Below, piece after piece: positions 41,987-59,817 of a stretch of DNA of 64,000 nucleotides (position 1 is its first letter; each line of letters starts with the position of its first letter). The notes beneath the pieces were generated by a model. The model was not told the origin of the DNA and made no database searches. It was given only the letters and a program-made list of their open reading frames with translations. A program made the translations under genes and the position numbers. Source of the DNA: Synchiropus splendidus (Eukaryota > Chordata > Actinopteri > Syngnathiformes > Callionymidae); assembly GCF_027744825.2 (NCBI RefSeq), contig NC_071342.1:25108501-25172500 (forward strand). Reading direction: 5' to 3'.

Positions 41987-42721
41987 CGGTGCTGGGAGCC
42001 GGACCTCAGGAGGGACCGTCCCAGCGAGATCAGCACGAGCCACTCGCTCTGCTAAACCAACCGGAGAGTTTCCCCGGTCGCGCACACAGCTAGCATTAGC
42101 TTTAGCAACAGCGCCCTGACAAAGTTCTCGCAACTGTCAACACTGACGTCCACTTACAGCGGCCGCTTTCAAAACCCATATGACGCGCTCACTTCCGCAT
42201 CACTCAAGCCCAATGTCCTCTCCAGCCAGGCCAGGAGGCCGGGGCTCCGAACATAAACAGTGTACAGCGAGTCACGCCGCGTGAGTCACGCCGCGACATC
42301 TGAGGAGACCGGTGCACTGACTGTGAGACTGGGGCGCATGCGCCGGGCTCCGTCGACTCGTTAGGGGCGTGTCCTTTTTGTAAAACCTTTATTTAACGAA
42401 CAATCTGAGGAAACGTCAATGAAATCCAGTTCGCGGCTTTGACTTTGAGGCGATGCGTTTGCTATACCTTTGTCGATTTAGTGCTAGTAACGGAAATTTG
42501 ATCAAGCCATTTAAAGCGTTTCTATTTTCTATTTAGTTTTCTCAAGCTCATCCAGGAGGGGGCGCCACAGTAGCAGCCGCCATCCGACGCCACCGTCGTA
42601 GAAGAAGAGGCTCCCAGCATCAGCACCGTCTCCTCCTCCTCCTCATCCTCCTCCGCCTCCTCCTCCTCCTCCTCACTGCGGAACAACGGCCTGTCGCCCC
42701 CTCGTCCTTCGATAGCACGCC
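41987..42721. promoter_or_regulatory. Shared upstream region of divergent hhat and napb
   Basis: Only 735 bp separate the two start codons, so both 5' leaders and promoters must lie here. The sequence has repeated gtcacgccgcg motifs and several CpGs near 42260-42310. No TATA box is obvious near either gene. A bidirectional promoter is an inference. Confidence 0.6.
42627..42676. repeat. (TCC)n tract in napb 5' leader
   Basis: CTCCTC units ending about 45 bp before the napb ATG, probably within the transcribed 5' leader. Confidence 0.85.
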
Positions 42722-45700
42722 ATGGATAACTCCGGCAAAGAGAAGGAGGCCATGCAGCTGATGGCAGAGGCGGACAAGAAGGTCAAGGCGTCCGGCTCCT
42801 TCCTCGGCGGGATGTTCGGGTGAGCTGCGTCTGCGGCTGCGGGCTGTTTACCTCTGCGTGGCTGGGGTGGGGGAGGGACGGGGGAGGCACGCAGGCCCAT
42901 TTGTGCCTGGGATTTCGACGAACCGTGACGTTCTCTCGACACACGCGGGCTCTCTGGCATTTTAACCTCCGCGGTTCCTTCCACTCTTCAGCACTCCTCC
43001 TGTCCTCGCTCGCTAGTGCGCCGTGTCTGGGCCCGTGCGTGCGCCGGAGGAAAACCATTCCAAGACGACCCCCAGCCAGGGCATGGGAAGATGCTCACAC
43101 TGGCGACTCGATGGATGGAAACACGCGTTCTTCCTTTAGGAGCCAGACATCATGTTGATGCTGAATTGCCTTCTGTACGATCTAAATATGATGGCTCCAG
43201 CTATTCTTCAAAGACATGCCCCGTCTGTATATGCTGAATGTGAATCTTGAAATGGTTTCAGATTATTGCACTGGTCACCTGATTTCCTTCATCAGCCATG
43301 CCAGTCAGGGAGGAGAGCAGGTCCAGCCTCGCTGTAGTGCGGGCCTCCAGGGCGCTCTGCTTCATCTGCTGTCATGTCATGTTTCATATGAAGAAGAGAG
43401 CGTGTTGGCTTTCAGGATAACAAGTCAACGATGAATTCAGTTTGAGTCGGGATTGATGTGAAGGAAAAGCAAGTGGCAATACGCACTCCCCCCAAATATG
43501 TTTGAGGTGTCACTGAAAATCCTGGTCTTGTTTGACCCTAACCCTGAATGGGAATTTCACAATAGATCTGCCCAAAATATAGCTTCAGCAAAAGTCAAAG
43601 AATCTTCCGTTGCTTTGATTGTAACGTGCAACATCGACCCTGATGGATGAACCTGTATTTCCTCTCAGTCGAATCCCTGCCCTGATTTATCAGCGCGGTG
43701 CGATATTATCTGCGCTCATGGACAAATTTAGACTAAATGTCCTGGAAGTGCAGACAGATTTGGGTCATAGCTTTTCCCCTCACATTAATATTTCTCTATC
43801 ATTGACATGTTTATTTTTTGCATCGTGTGATCTGAGTGGGTGGAATGTTCCGTTGATCTTCCTGACACCAAATAACAGCTGAGGCAGCGCTGCCTTGGTG
43901 AGCCTGGTTAAAAGAGCGACATTTATGACCCCAGCGCCGGGAGGCCTCAGCCTTCACTTTCACCTGCAGCTATTGTGCTAACATTTGTGGTGACATTGAT
44001 CCATTCATGCTGTTCATTATGAAATCCTGACTCATTTCTTCAGCCTCACACTGAAAGAGGATGAAGGACAGTTTAATGATGAGATTCAAATGTGTGTGTT
44101 TGCAGAGGAAATCACAAAGTGGAGGACGCCTGTGAAATGTATGCCAGGGCCGCCAACATGTTTAAGATGGCAAAGAACTGGAGTGGTAGGTCTCGCACTC
44201 ACCAGCAAAGCAGGCTCTGCCTCTGCTGCTGTCCATCAGAGGTTGTCACAGCAGCTCACTCTCCTCCACCTCAGCCTCACTGGCCTCTCCTCTCCTCCTC
44301 AGTGCTTGTCTTCCTCTCCTTCAGTTGCCTGGTACCACCATGTCCCCCGTCTCTGCTCTCCACTGTCCAAACCATCTGAGTCTGTCCTCCCTAACTTTGT
44401 CTCCACATGTCCCTCTGTTACACTGCTTTCTAAGCTTGTCCTTTCAAGTCATCTTCAGCACCGACCCTTCTGACTGAACTCTGCTTCCTGCCTCTGTGTC
44501 GGACCAGAAGCAGAGTGAGAAGAGTCTGCCCGCTCTTCGAGCTCTTCTAGCAAGCAAGACAGCGACTCTGCTGCACACTGGAGCGTGTGGAGACAAAGCA
44601 GCATCTGCCATTGTTTTGGGAAGGGATGACCTTGAACGTTCTAAAAATAGCGCTGCATTTTCACAACTCAGATCCTGAACCACTAACTGTGCTACGTCAG
44701 GAATGGTGGATCATGCTGCACATGCTGTGTGTCATGCTGTGAGATGGCGACACGTGGTGCTCACACCTGACGCACACCCACGTCAAACATGACCATCTCC
44801 AGCTGAGTGTGGAGGGAATCATGACCTGGAGGGCTTCGGTTTAGATCCGGTCTGGAAGACAAGAGACAGGGAGTGAACTTCAGCCTGTGTTGAAGGTCAG
44901 CACTGCATGCCCAAAGGTCGTGGGCCCAAAACTCGACGACTTGTACCAAAGGGATCTACCAACAGTCATTTTCACTATCTTTAGTGCCTGTTATTTGGAG
45001 TGTAGGTGATGATGTCTGTACCTGTGTACAGTGTGCAACGGGTCACTCGTACCTCACTCTGTCCACTCACTGTGGAGAGCCGTCTTGCTGGCTCATCGAG
45101 TATCACCCCATAGAGTCGTGAGGCTGGTTGCCAAGACAACCGCGTGATGAACTGCATCCGTGTGTTTCCAGCTGCAGGCAATGCTTTCTGTCAGGCCGCT
45201 CGGCTCCACATGCAGCTGCAGAACAAACTGGACTCGGCCACCAGCTTCGTGGACGCCGGCAACGCCTACAAAAAGGCCGACCCTCAGGGTGAGTGGTCTT
45301 GTTTATGTCAGTCCCTCATCAACATTCCGTATAAATACCCATGTCCATATCACACACATTAGTACACGCTTATGTTTCTGTGAATATGTTGCCATTATTT
45401 CACAGGACATGACAGATAGAAAGGCAACAGGTTCACATGCTCCCTCTAACTGAGCGAACCGAGACCAGACGGCTTTCAAGAGACTGTGTTTGGAAATTGA
45501 TTTACCTGTTTGTCTGAGGACACTGACCCCAGTTCTCTGTTCTAGAGTTCCGAATATGGAGGTGTTATTGAGACTGGTGTGTTAGCTTTTCTGCTTCAGT
45601 GGCTCAAAGGACTTGCGTGTGCTTGTCTCCCTCTAGAGGCCATCAACTGTCTAAATCAGGCCATCGACATCTACACTGACATGGTGAGGCTCCTGAACCT

Positions 45701-46564
45701 TCTCCACTGATGCATGGATTGTTGTGGTTGGTTGTTGTTAAGGACGCCATGTTCTGATCGCAGGGTCGCTTCACCATTGCAGCCAAACATCACATCACGA
45801 TCGCAGAAATCTACGAGTCTGAGCTGGTGGACATCGAGAAGGTGCGGTACAGACTTCTCTCAAATGTCATGTTGGCATTTCATGTTGACCGGTATTTGGT
45901 TCCACTTCAGGCCATCGCACACTATGAACAAGCAGCAGATTATTACAAAGGCGAAGAGTCCAACAGGTCAGTTGACACACGCTGCAGTGACCTTGATCAT
46001 GAAGTGCTGCATGAAATGTCTGGGATGGAGTGGACTGGGCGAAGCAATAATCCTCTGTGAACTGTGTCCAACTGCAGCTCGGCCAACAAGTGTCTGCTGA
46101 AGGTTGGACACTACAGCGCTCAGCTGGAGCAGTACCAGAAGGCCATCGAGATCTACGAGCAGGTACCAGAGTCGTGTTTCTCTTCATGCAGAATCTGGAG
46201 GGGCTGAACTTCTCTGGGTTGTTTTGGAGCCTGCTCCACCTCTCAAGCTCCACTGGTGTTGAGTAGAGGCTCGAAAGACTTCGAGAGAGAGTCAAGTTCT
46301 TTTGTCTCGCTGTGACTCCTCACATCTTTGGTGCCAGTTCTGCTTGTGTTTCCCATGAAGTGACTCACCGTGAGTGGCTGTGCGTGTGTTCCAGGTTGCC
46401 ATGAGCACTATGGACAACCCTCTGCTGAAGTACAACGCTAAAGAGTATTTCTTCAAAGCATCACTCTGTCACTTCATAGTGGACGAGCTGAACGCAAAGG
46501 TACCAGACACACACCTGATTCCAGTGGGACGCCTGGCTGAGCTCCTGACTCTGGAGTGATTCAG

Positions 46565-46596
<32 letters not shown>

Positions 46597-46880
46597 GCAG
46601 TTGGCCATTGAGAAGTACGAGGAGATGTTCCCAGCATTCTCGGACTCCAGAGAGCTCAAACTGTTGAAGGTAAGTCTGGGCGGAGGTTTGCCAGGCGGAC
46701 TGCTGCTCACCTCTCCTCCTGATGCAGAAACTCCTGGAGGCTCACGAGGAGCAGAACAGCGAGGCCTTCACAGAGGCCGTCAAGGAGTTCGACTCGGTGT
46801 CGCGCCTGGACCAGTGGCTCACCACCATGTTGCTGCGCATCAAGAAGACCATTCAAGGCGACGCTGGAGACCTCAAATAG
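42722..46880 (+). CDS. napb: Beta-SNAP (NSF attachment protein beta), complete, 10 exons
   Basis: The exons are 42722-42819, 44106-44185, 45172-45288, 45637-45683, 45764-45841, 45911-45966, 46078-46162, 46395-46499, 46601-46669 and 46728-46880 (TAG). They give 295 aa; human NAPB is 298. SNAP proteins bind assembled SNARE bundles and recruit and stimulate the ATPase NSF, which disassembles them after membrane fusion. The sequence shows the all-helical TPR-like fold throughout ([66 protein letters not shown]) and the conserved NSF-stimulating C-terminus ([20 protein letters not shown]). [18 protein letters not shown] and EAVKEFDS favour beta over alpha SNAP. The start codon lies just after a TCC-rich 5' leader. 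Confidence 0.92.
42820..44105 (+). other. napb intron 1
   Basis: Bounded by GTGAGC and TGTTTGCAG. No other feature recognised. Confidence 0.8.
44186..45171 (+). other. napb intron 2
   Basis: Bounded by GTAGGT and TGTTTCCAG. Short open frames lack domains. Nothing else seen. Confidence 0.8.
45289..45636 (+). other. napb intron 3
   Basis: Bounded by GTGAGT and CCCTCTAG. Nothing else seen. Confidence 0.8.
46567..46597. repeat. (TG)n abutting the napb exon 9 acceptor
   Basis: About 14 TG units followed directly by GCAG and exon 9 at 46601, so the repeat occupies the usual polypyrimidine position. Confidence 0.95.
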
Positions 46881-46992
46881 AAGACTGTTCCTGTGTTGTA
46901 CATATCAGTCTGCATGACATCATCACTGTACTATGGCCCCCAACCTGCTCTGTTCCTGCAGTATTGTACGACTGGACCGAAAGGAAACGCCT

Positions 46993-46993
<1 letters not shown>

Positions 46994-47050
<57 letters not shown>
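46994..47050. repeat. (TG)n-(GA)n microsatellite
   Basis: About 22 TG units followed by GAGAGAGA in the napb 3' untranslated region. Confidence 0.95.
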
Positions 47051-47051
<1 letters not shown>

Positions 47052-47425
47052 CACGTGTGACGTCACTAAATGGGAAATGTGCAACCGATATCAGAGTTAC
47101 TTATATATGACAAAGGGAAGATGTTATTTACTATATTTACCGTCAAGATATTTATTGTTTATCCTGGTGCACAGTGTTACGATTCGTCTGGATATTTTAG
47201 GTATTAGCCCCCAACTCTCACTCTTTTACTCCTCACTACGTCAGTTGAGCCGGTGGCATGGTCATGTGATCAGGTGGTCTTCCTCATCTGTGTTCCTGAC
47301 TTGTTTGTGCATGTCTCTCGTCACCTTGGTGTTTGTGTTCTGTGTTGTGGGATCTTGTAAGGAACATTACGGTAGTCGTTTACCATTTGTGTGGATTCAA
47401 TCCAAATGTACCTCTGAAAATTACG

Positions 47426-47431
47426 AATAAA
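47426..47431 (+). promoter_or_regulatory. Polyadenylation signal for napb
   Basis: AATAAA about 550 bp after the napb stop. Confidence 0.65.
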
Positions 47432-48070
47432 AAATTGCCACCGCACCCGCTTCTGCTCGATTTTAGTGAGATCCCGCATCAAACAAACCACCACTCCACT
47501 CGACTTGGTCTGAGGGATCAGGAGCAGAGAGAAGAACAGATCTTATCATTTCTGCACCTTCTTTTGTAGCTTCTTCTCACCAGACAGAGTGTCGTCTATT
47601 GCATGATGTTGTTTACAAAGACTGCGCAGATGTTGGGAGCCGTGTGGTCAAACTCAAGTGTCGATAGTTAGTTACAGTAAGAGCACAGTGGCTGATCTCT
47701 GTAGGCGTGTCAGACAATCGTTCATCTTTTCACCATGGTATTACACTTGTTTATCCGCGACCTGTCGCCTCCAGGAGCGTCATGACCTTGACCTTCGGTC
47801 AGTTACTGCTCCTGCCTCCGTTGGGAGTGCGAGCTGGTGAATTTCATCTTGCCATCTTTGATACGTATGAAGCCTTCAACACGGGCGACAACTGTTAGGA
47901 TTTCAAAACCGCTTGCCTTGAAAACATTTTAAATATTCATATTTAAAATATATTATATTCATATTTAAAATATTGTATTTAGGAAAAAAAGAAGAAATGA
48001 TTACAAGTTAAAAAAAAATAGCGAATGAATACACTAATTTGTTTTGTACTCCTATAAAAGCGCGATCAGC

Positions 48071-48140
48071 TATATAAAACTTCATTACCCACAATGCCTC
48101 TGGCAGTACCATCATAAACTTCCGTTTCCGGTGTACATGC
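48071..48140 (+). promoter_or_regulatory. Candidate cdc5l core promoter
   Basis: Within 190 bp of the start codon are TATATAAAA-like sequence (48071-48079), TACCCACAATGC (48086-48097), close to the ZNF143/Staf consensus TACCCATAATGC, and TTCCGTTTCCGG with ETS-type cores. Matches were made by eye. Confidence 0.5.
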
Positions 48141-48257
48141 TTTCATTGCGCTGCAGCGTTAGTTCGTGCGCAGTGTAAACTGCGACTTCGGTTTTGTTGT
48201 TTTTATATTCCGTTATCTATTTTCTTCCGAGGCACAGTTTGAAAACAAGCAGCAAAA

Positions 48258-53037
<4,780 letters not shown>

Positions 53038-53091
53038 CGCGCCTCAGGCCGCACCCCACTGAGCGCGCTCAGTCTTCCTGTATGAGTCACC

Positions 53092-53097
53092 AATAAA
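53092..53097 (+). promoter_or_regulatory. Polyadenylation signal for cdc5l
   Basis: AATAAA 55 bp after the cdc5l stop, giving a very short 3' untranslated region before the opposing supt3h tail. Confidence 0.75.
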
Positions 53098-53177
53098 GTT
53101 TCTTTCACCTGTGACCGGAGCCTTCAAAACCGATCACGGCAGTTCTTCCAATAACAGACGCAGAACCCATCCACGGT

Positions 53178-53183
53178 TTTAAT
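53178..53183 (-). promoter_or_regulatory. Likely polyadenylation signal for supt3h
   Basis: TTTAAT on the plus strand is ATTAAA on the minus strand, about 58 bp after the supt3h stop. The two convergent genes would end within about 100 bp of each other. Confidence 0.55.
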
Positions 53184-54401
53184 GGTCCGTCACGAAGTGA
53201 CACAGAGAGAAGTATCAAAACGGTAGATCAGAGTGCTGAGTCAGCAGGCCAGGAACATCACGCCGCCGCCGCTGCTGTAGGAACTCTGAGGAGACACAGC
53301 AGAACCGTGCGACACTTCAGATTCCCATCTGGGCTGCAGGGGGCCTCTCTGGCGGCTGAGAAGAAGGGAAGGCGGACCTACGTTGTGTCTGTAGCTGTAT
53401 CTCCTGATGGCCTCTCGGACGTGGCCGGGCTGGATGGCTCCGCTGGGAGGCTCCGGAGCAGCTGGACAGCTCTGCAGCACAGACCGCGGCCAGACGACGT
53501 CACACCACGCCGAGCACGTGGTCGTAATGTTTCGGCACCACCCACCTTCTTGCGTTTCCTCGGCCTGGCTCTGCCGTCCAGGCTGCCGTTGCCCTGCAGG
53601 AGGAGCCTGGAGTAGTGGGAGGAGCCGGGGGGCGAGGAGGGGGCGGGGTCGGGCGAGTCCGGGTCTTTCTTCACCTGCAGGACGAGAGCGTGAGCGCGGG
53701 CGGCGGGGGCCGGCCAGCAGGGGGCACCTCTGTCTGCGAGCTGTACTGGATGGCGTGGGCCGAGATCACGTGGCTGACGGGGTCCGGCTTGGCTGCCGCC
53801 TCTTGCTTCACCAGCAGGGACAAGTCCACGATCTGCAGACAGAAAGCAGCTGTGAGCGCCGCCCGCCGGCCGCCCGGCAGCCTCCCGCCGTTACCTGGGC
53901 CACCGTCTCGTAGGCCAGGTAGGACAGCACCTCCATGGCCACGCTGTTGGGCTTGACCTCCAGGCTGCTGCAGTCCAGCCAGTCCCGGAACTTGGCGGCT
54001 TTCTTGGCTGCACGCCAGAGAAGAGAAGAGACGAGAGGGGGTGACCTCAGGTGAGACCTGCCTCTGTGGGAGCCGCCTCACCGAAGCTGAGCTGCCGGCT
54101 CTCGCAGAACTCCAGGTACTGGCTCTGGTCCATGGAGCGGGTCTGGCGCTCCAGTCTCTGCAGCACAGGGCAGAGTGAGGGGGCGCTGTTCTGGTCACCC
54201 GCCGCCTCCGTGTCCCACCTCCATGCGCTCCTGTTTGACCGGGTCCACTTCAGGCCTCTGGGCCAGCGACAGCAGCTCCCCGGTCTGATCCATCCACACC
54301 AGGAAGTCCTGGGCCAGACGCTGGCGCCGGTTCCCCGCCGTGGCCCCTGCAGACCAGGCGGGTGTCAGAGGCCGCCACGTGTGCCAGGGTTTGTACTACT
54401 T

Positions 54402-54515
54402 TGTGGGGACCGAGTCTTGGCAAAGCACTGTCCTTGTGGGGACCTTTTACCAGTCCAGAGACTTCAAAACAAGCGGGTGAGTCTAGCTGGGTCCAGAGTC
54501 CTGCTTCAGGTGAGG
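54402..54515 (-). mobile_element. Partial copy of dispersed GTGGGGACC family in supt3h intron
   Basis: Two cttgtggggacc-like termini and the minus-strand phrase ctgaagcaggactctggacc match the family. It fills much of the intron 54347-54577. Confidence 0.5.
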
Positions 54516-54521
54516 ACAGAG

Positions 54522-54522
<1 letters not shown>

Positions 54523-54566
<44 letters not shown>

Positions 54567-54576
54567 CGCGCACGCA
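54523..54576. repeat. (TG)n-(CG)n alternating tract at a supt3h donor
   Basis: About 17 TG units run into CGCGCGCGCGCGCACGCAC, directly touching the minus-strand donor of the exon 54671-54578. Alternating purine-pyrimidine sequence of this type can form Z-DNA. Confidence 0.92.
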
Positions 54577-54820
54577 CCTGGCTCCAGCGTCTCGTCCTCC
54601 TCCATGGTCTTCAGTATCTTGGACTTGTAGTCTCTGAACTGCAGGTACTTGAGCAGCCTGGACAGCTTCCTCTGCAGGAGACCAGAGGCTCGACACTTGC
54701 AGCCACACAGGCAGCAGCAGTGGCTCCACTCACCTTGTCCCTCCTCATCAGGAACAGAATGTCTTCAGCTGAGATGAACCTGGAGCCACGGAGGCTGGCG
54801 GCCTCGCAGGCCCTGTGCAG

Positions 54821-54849
54821 CTGACACACACACACACACACACACACAC
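54821..54849. repeat. (CA)n next to supt3h exon 3 acceptor
   Basis: On the minus strand this is (TG)n followed directly by TCAG and exon 3, so it replaces the usual pyrimidine tract. Confidence 0.95.
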
Positions 54850-55065
54850 CTCTGCTTCATCACCCAGACCTGCCGCTGACACCTTAGTCTTTCTGCTACC
54901 ATGGCGATGAGCTGCGTGTGCACCACGTCCTCCACCAGGGCGGCGGTCTCGTACACCGGCCGGCGAGCGTCTCCCAGGGCGAACCTGAGACAGACACCAG
55001 CAGGTCAAGCACCACTGCGTCCCGGGTCACCAGAGCCTGACCATGAAGCGCTCCGTCTCTCACTC

Positions 55066-55228
55066 CTTGTGAGGACCTCCCCTGGCCGTCTCCCCTTCCC
55101 CAGCCATGTGAGGACATGGCTCCCCTGAACCAGACCGGAACCAAGACTTTATCCTCAAACTGAGGCTTAAACTCCAGCCAAATGGTCCCCACAAGGAGGG
55201 GTTTTCCCCAAAATAGGTCCTCACCAGG
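55066..55228 (+). mobile_element. Copy of dispersed GTGGGGACC-ended repeat
   Basis: Begins CTTGTGAGGACC, contains atcctcaaactgaggc and GGTCCCCACAAG, and ends near GGTCCTCACCAG. It shares order and wording with the copies at 2824 and 62283. Confidence 0.6.
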
Positions 55229-55587
55229 AAAGAAAAGCTCAAACACACACACGCTGTTGTGATTCTCAACAGCCACGACACACACATTTGAATGGCCACA
55301 AACCACAGCAGAGACAGGGACGCGAGGCTGCGCCGGGGTCGGAGAGACACACACCGAGGTCACACACACACACAGAATGGGGTGAAACCCTGGATTTGCA
55401 TTGGCCACAGAAACCACTTCCAGACCAGATCCCACTTCCTGGAGGAGCCGCGCTGTGATTGGTCGTCACCCTCCAGGCTTGTGGGCAGAGCGGCCTCTGG
55501 TCAGGAGGCTGGCGTCGGGTTTGAAGGTTTTGGGGTTTAGTTTCAGCCGCTCTGACCACCGGCACACAGCAGCAGGTGAGTCCCTCC

Positions 55588-55619
<32 letters not shown>

Positions 55620-56059
55620 ACGTGTGCTTGGGGCTAAACCTGGCGCAGAACAGCACCGGCTGGTCACATGACCCGGGCACCGGCTCGGATCCAGTCCTTC
55701 TACTGACGGCGGGAGCGGCGAGCTCTGGATGCATCTGCCGCCTGTCTGTCTGTCTGTCTGTCTGTCTGGGACGGCTGCAGCCCGTGACACTGTGGGGACT
55801 GAAGGGTTTCAGAAAAACACGCGACACCCCGGCGTCTGCTGCTAATAACGAGAGAGGGAAGGTCTCCTCTCTGGCGCAGGAACCTCTCAGAGCCAAGCGC
55901 AGAAGCTGCTGGGAGTGTTGCCGTGGCAACAGATGACCTTCCACCAACAGGCGCAGGATCCTGAACGGAGCTGACGCTGTTTTGTGTTCTGCACTTCAGA
56001 GTCTCAGACGTGAAGTTCTCATGGTTTCTCCATCACAGTTGTGGACCGGAGCAGGAGAA

Positions 56060-58558
<2,499 letters not shown>

Positions 58559-59817
58559 TGCAGATCCAGACGAGGAGGCCGACCACAGAGCACAGTCTGA
58601 CACTGAGTGACAGAATTACTGTTGAGAATTCCTCTGGCTGCAGCGCTGTTTCCGTAGGTTACGTAAGTTCTGTTGAGAATAGCAATACTTTACGCATACT
58701 TTTCCGCATGTTCATTTTCCACTCATCGCACGTTCTGGAAGTCACTGACGATGTAAGTTTCAGTTCTCTTATATATTGTAAATAGTCATTGCGAACGGTC
58801 ATGATAATGAGAGCGGAGCTGGCCAGGTTTACTTTCACTGCAGCGGTTCGGATGGTTAGTTACAGTGACGCAGCAGGGCAGTGTGGCGCTTTGCTGCTCA
58901 CCTATGTGTCCGGGGAGCCGGGTGAAACAGCTGTGTGTGTTTGGGTTTGTGTCCGTGTCCACTCGCGTGTTTGTTTTGATTTGAATGACGCAGTTAGCGC
59001 ACTGCACTACCGTTTAATATAGTTCTGATCTCAGTGTGATTATGTGGTTTATAGAAACTCCCTGATGATCGTTCCACCCATCTGGGAAAATGAAAGTTTG
59101 GAATCCATCTGAAGACTCCAGTTCTCTGACCGGTCAATATTCCATTCACCAGCAACCACAGGGTTAAAACCCAACAATTCCAAACAAAAGCGGAGTGCAG
59201 CTGCAACAGGACCTTCCTCGGACCTCTGCAGGCTCCACTGTCCCGTCGGAGCTGCTCCGTCCTCCTCACGGGTCCCGTCTCATGGCTGGTTTCTTTCTTT
59301 GTGTTTGGTGTGTGTGGATTGATGTTGTCACAACACGGGTCCCAGCGGACCCGCTCTCATCCCGTCATCACGCAAGGCTCGGCTCCACCGGTTTACACTC
59401 GGTAGCAGATCAGTGAGCCTGCCGAGAGGGTGCGTTCACGGCTCCTCAGCTCTCGCTCCCTCGCCGTGGCTCCACAGCAACGCTTCATCTCTGAGCCCAA
59501 ATCATGATCATGAACACTAATGACTCTTCATTCATGGCAAATGACGGAGTCAAGTCACACTCGGCGTTTTTCAAATGCAACTTCTGCTTCGTTTTTAAAC
59601 AATTCGTAAAGGTTTCACGGTTTTAAAAGGGAAAGATTTTGCTTGAAAACCACAAGGGGGCGCTCGCGAGGTTTCCCTCAGGGAGTGTGTGTGTGAGCCT
59701 GCCGTCATGGAACTAACGGGGAGCCAGGGAGTAGAAAAAGGAAGACTCTTTACTGGCGACACATGTCACAACAGCAACAGACGCAGGCGCAGCAGCTCTG
59801 GGGGCGTTGCTCCGGCC
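58559..59817. other. Region between convergent runx2 and fstl1
   Basis: Must hold the runx2 and fstl1 3' untranslated regions. No clear AATAAA for runx2 was noted. A minus-strand ATTAAA at 59013-59018 is a weak candidate for fstl1. No gene recognised. Confidence 0.6.

Larger units (their letters stand above)
46881..48257 (+). other. napb 3' region and cdc5l upstream region
   Basis: Holds the napb 3' untranslated region to the AATAAA at 47426, a TG/GA microsatellite at 46994-47050, AT-rich palindromic sequence near 47930-47985, and the cdc5l promoter area. Confidence 0.7.

Noticed and set aside
42722..46880. napa (alpha-SNAP) as identity
   Set aside because: Several diagnostic stretches ([24 protein letters not shown]) agree with the beta form.
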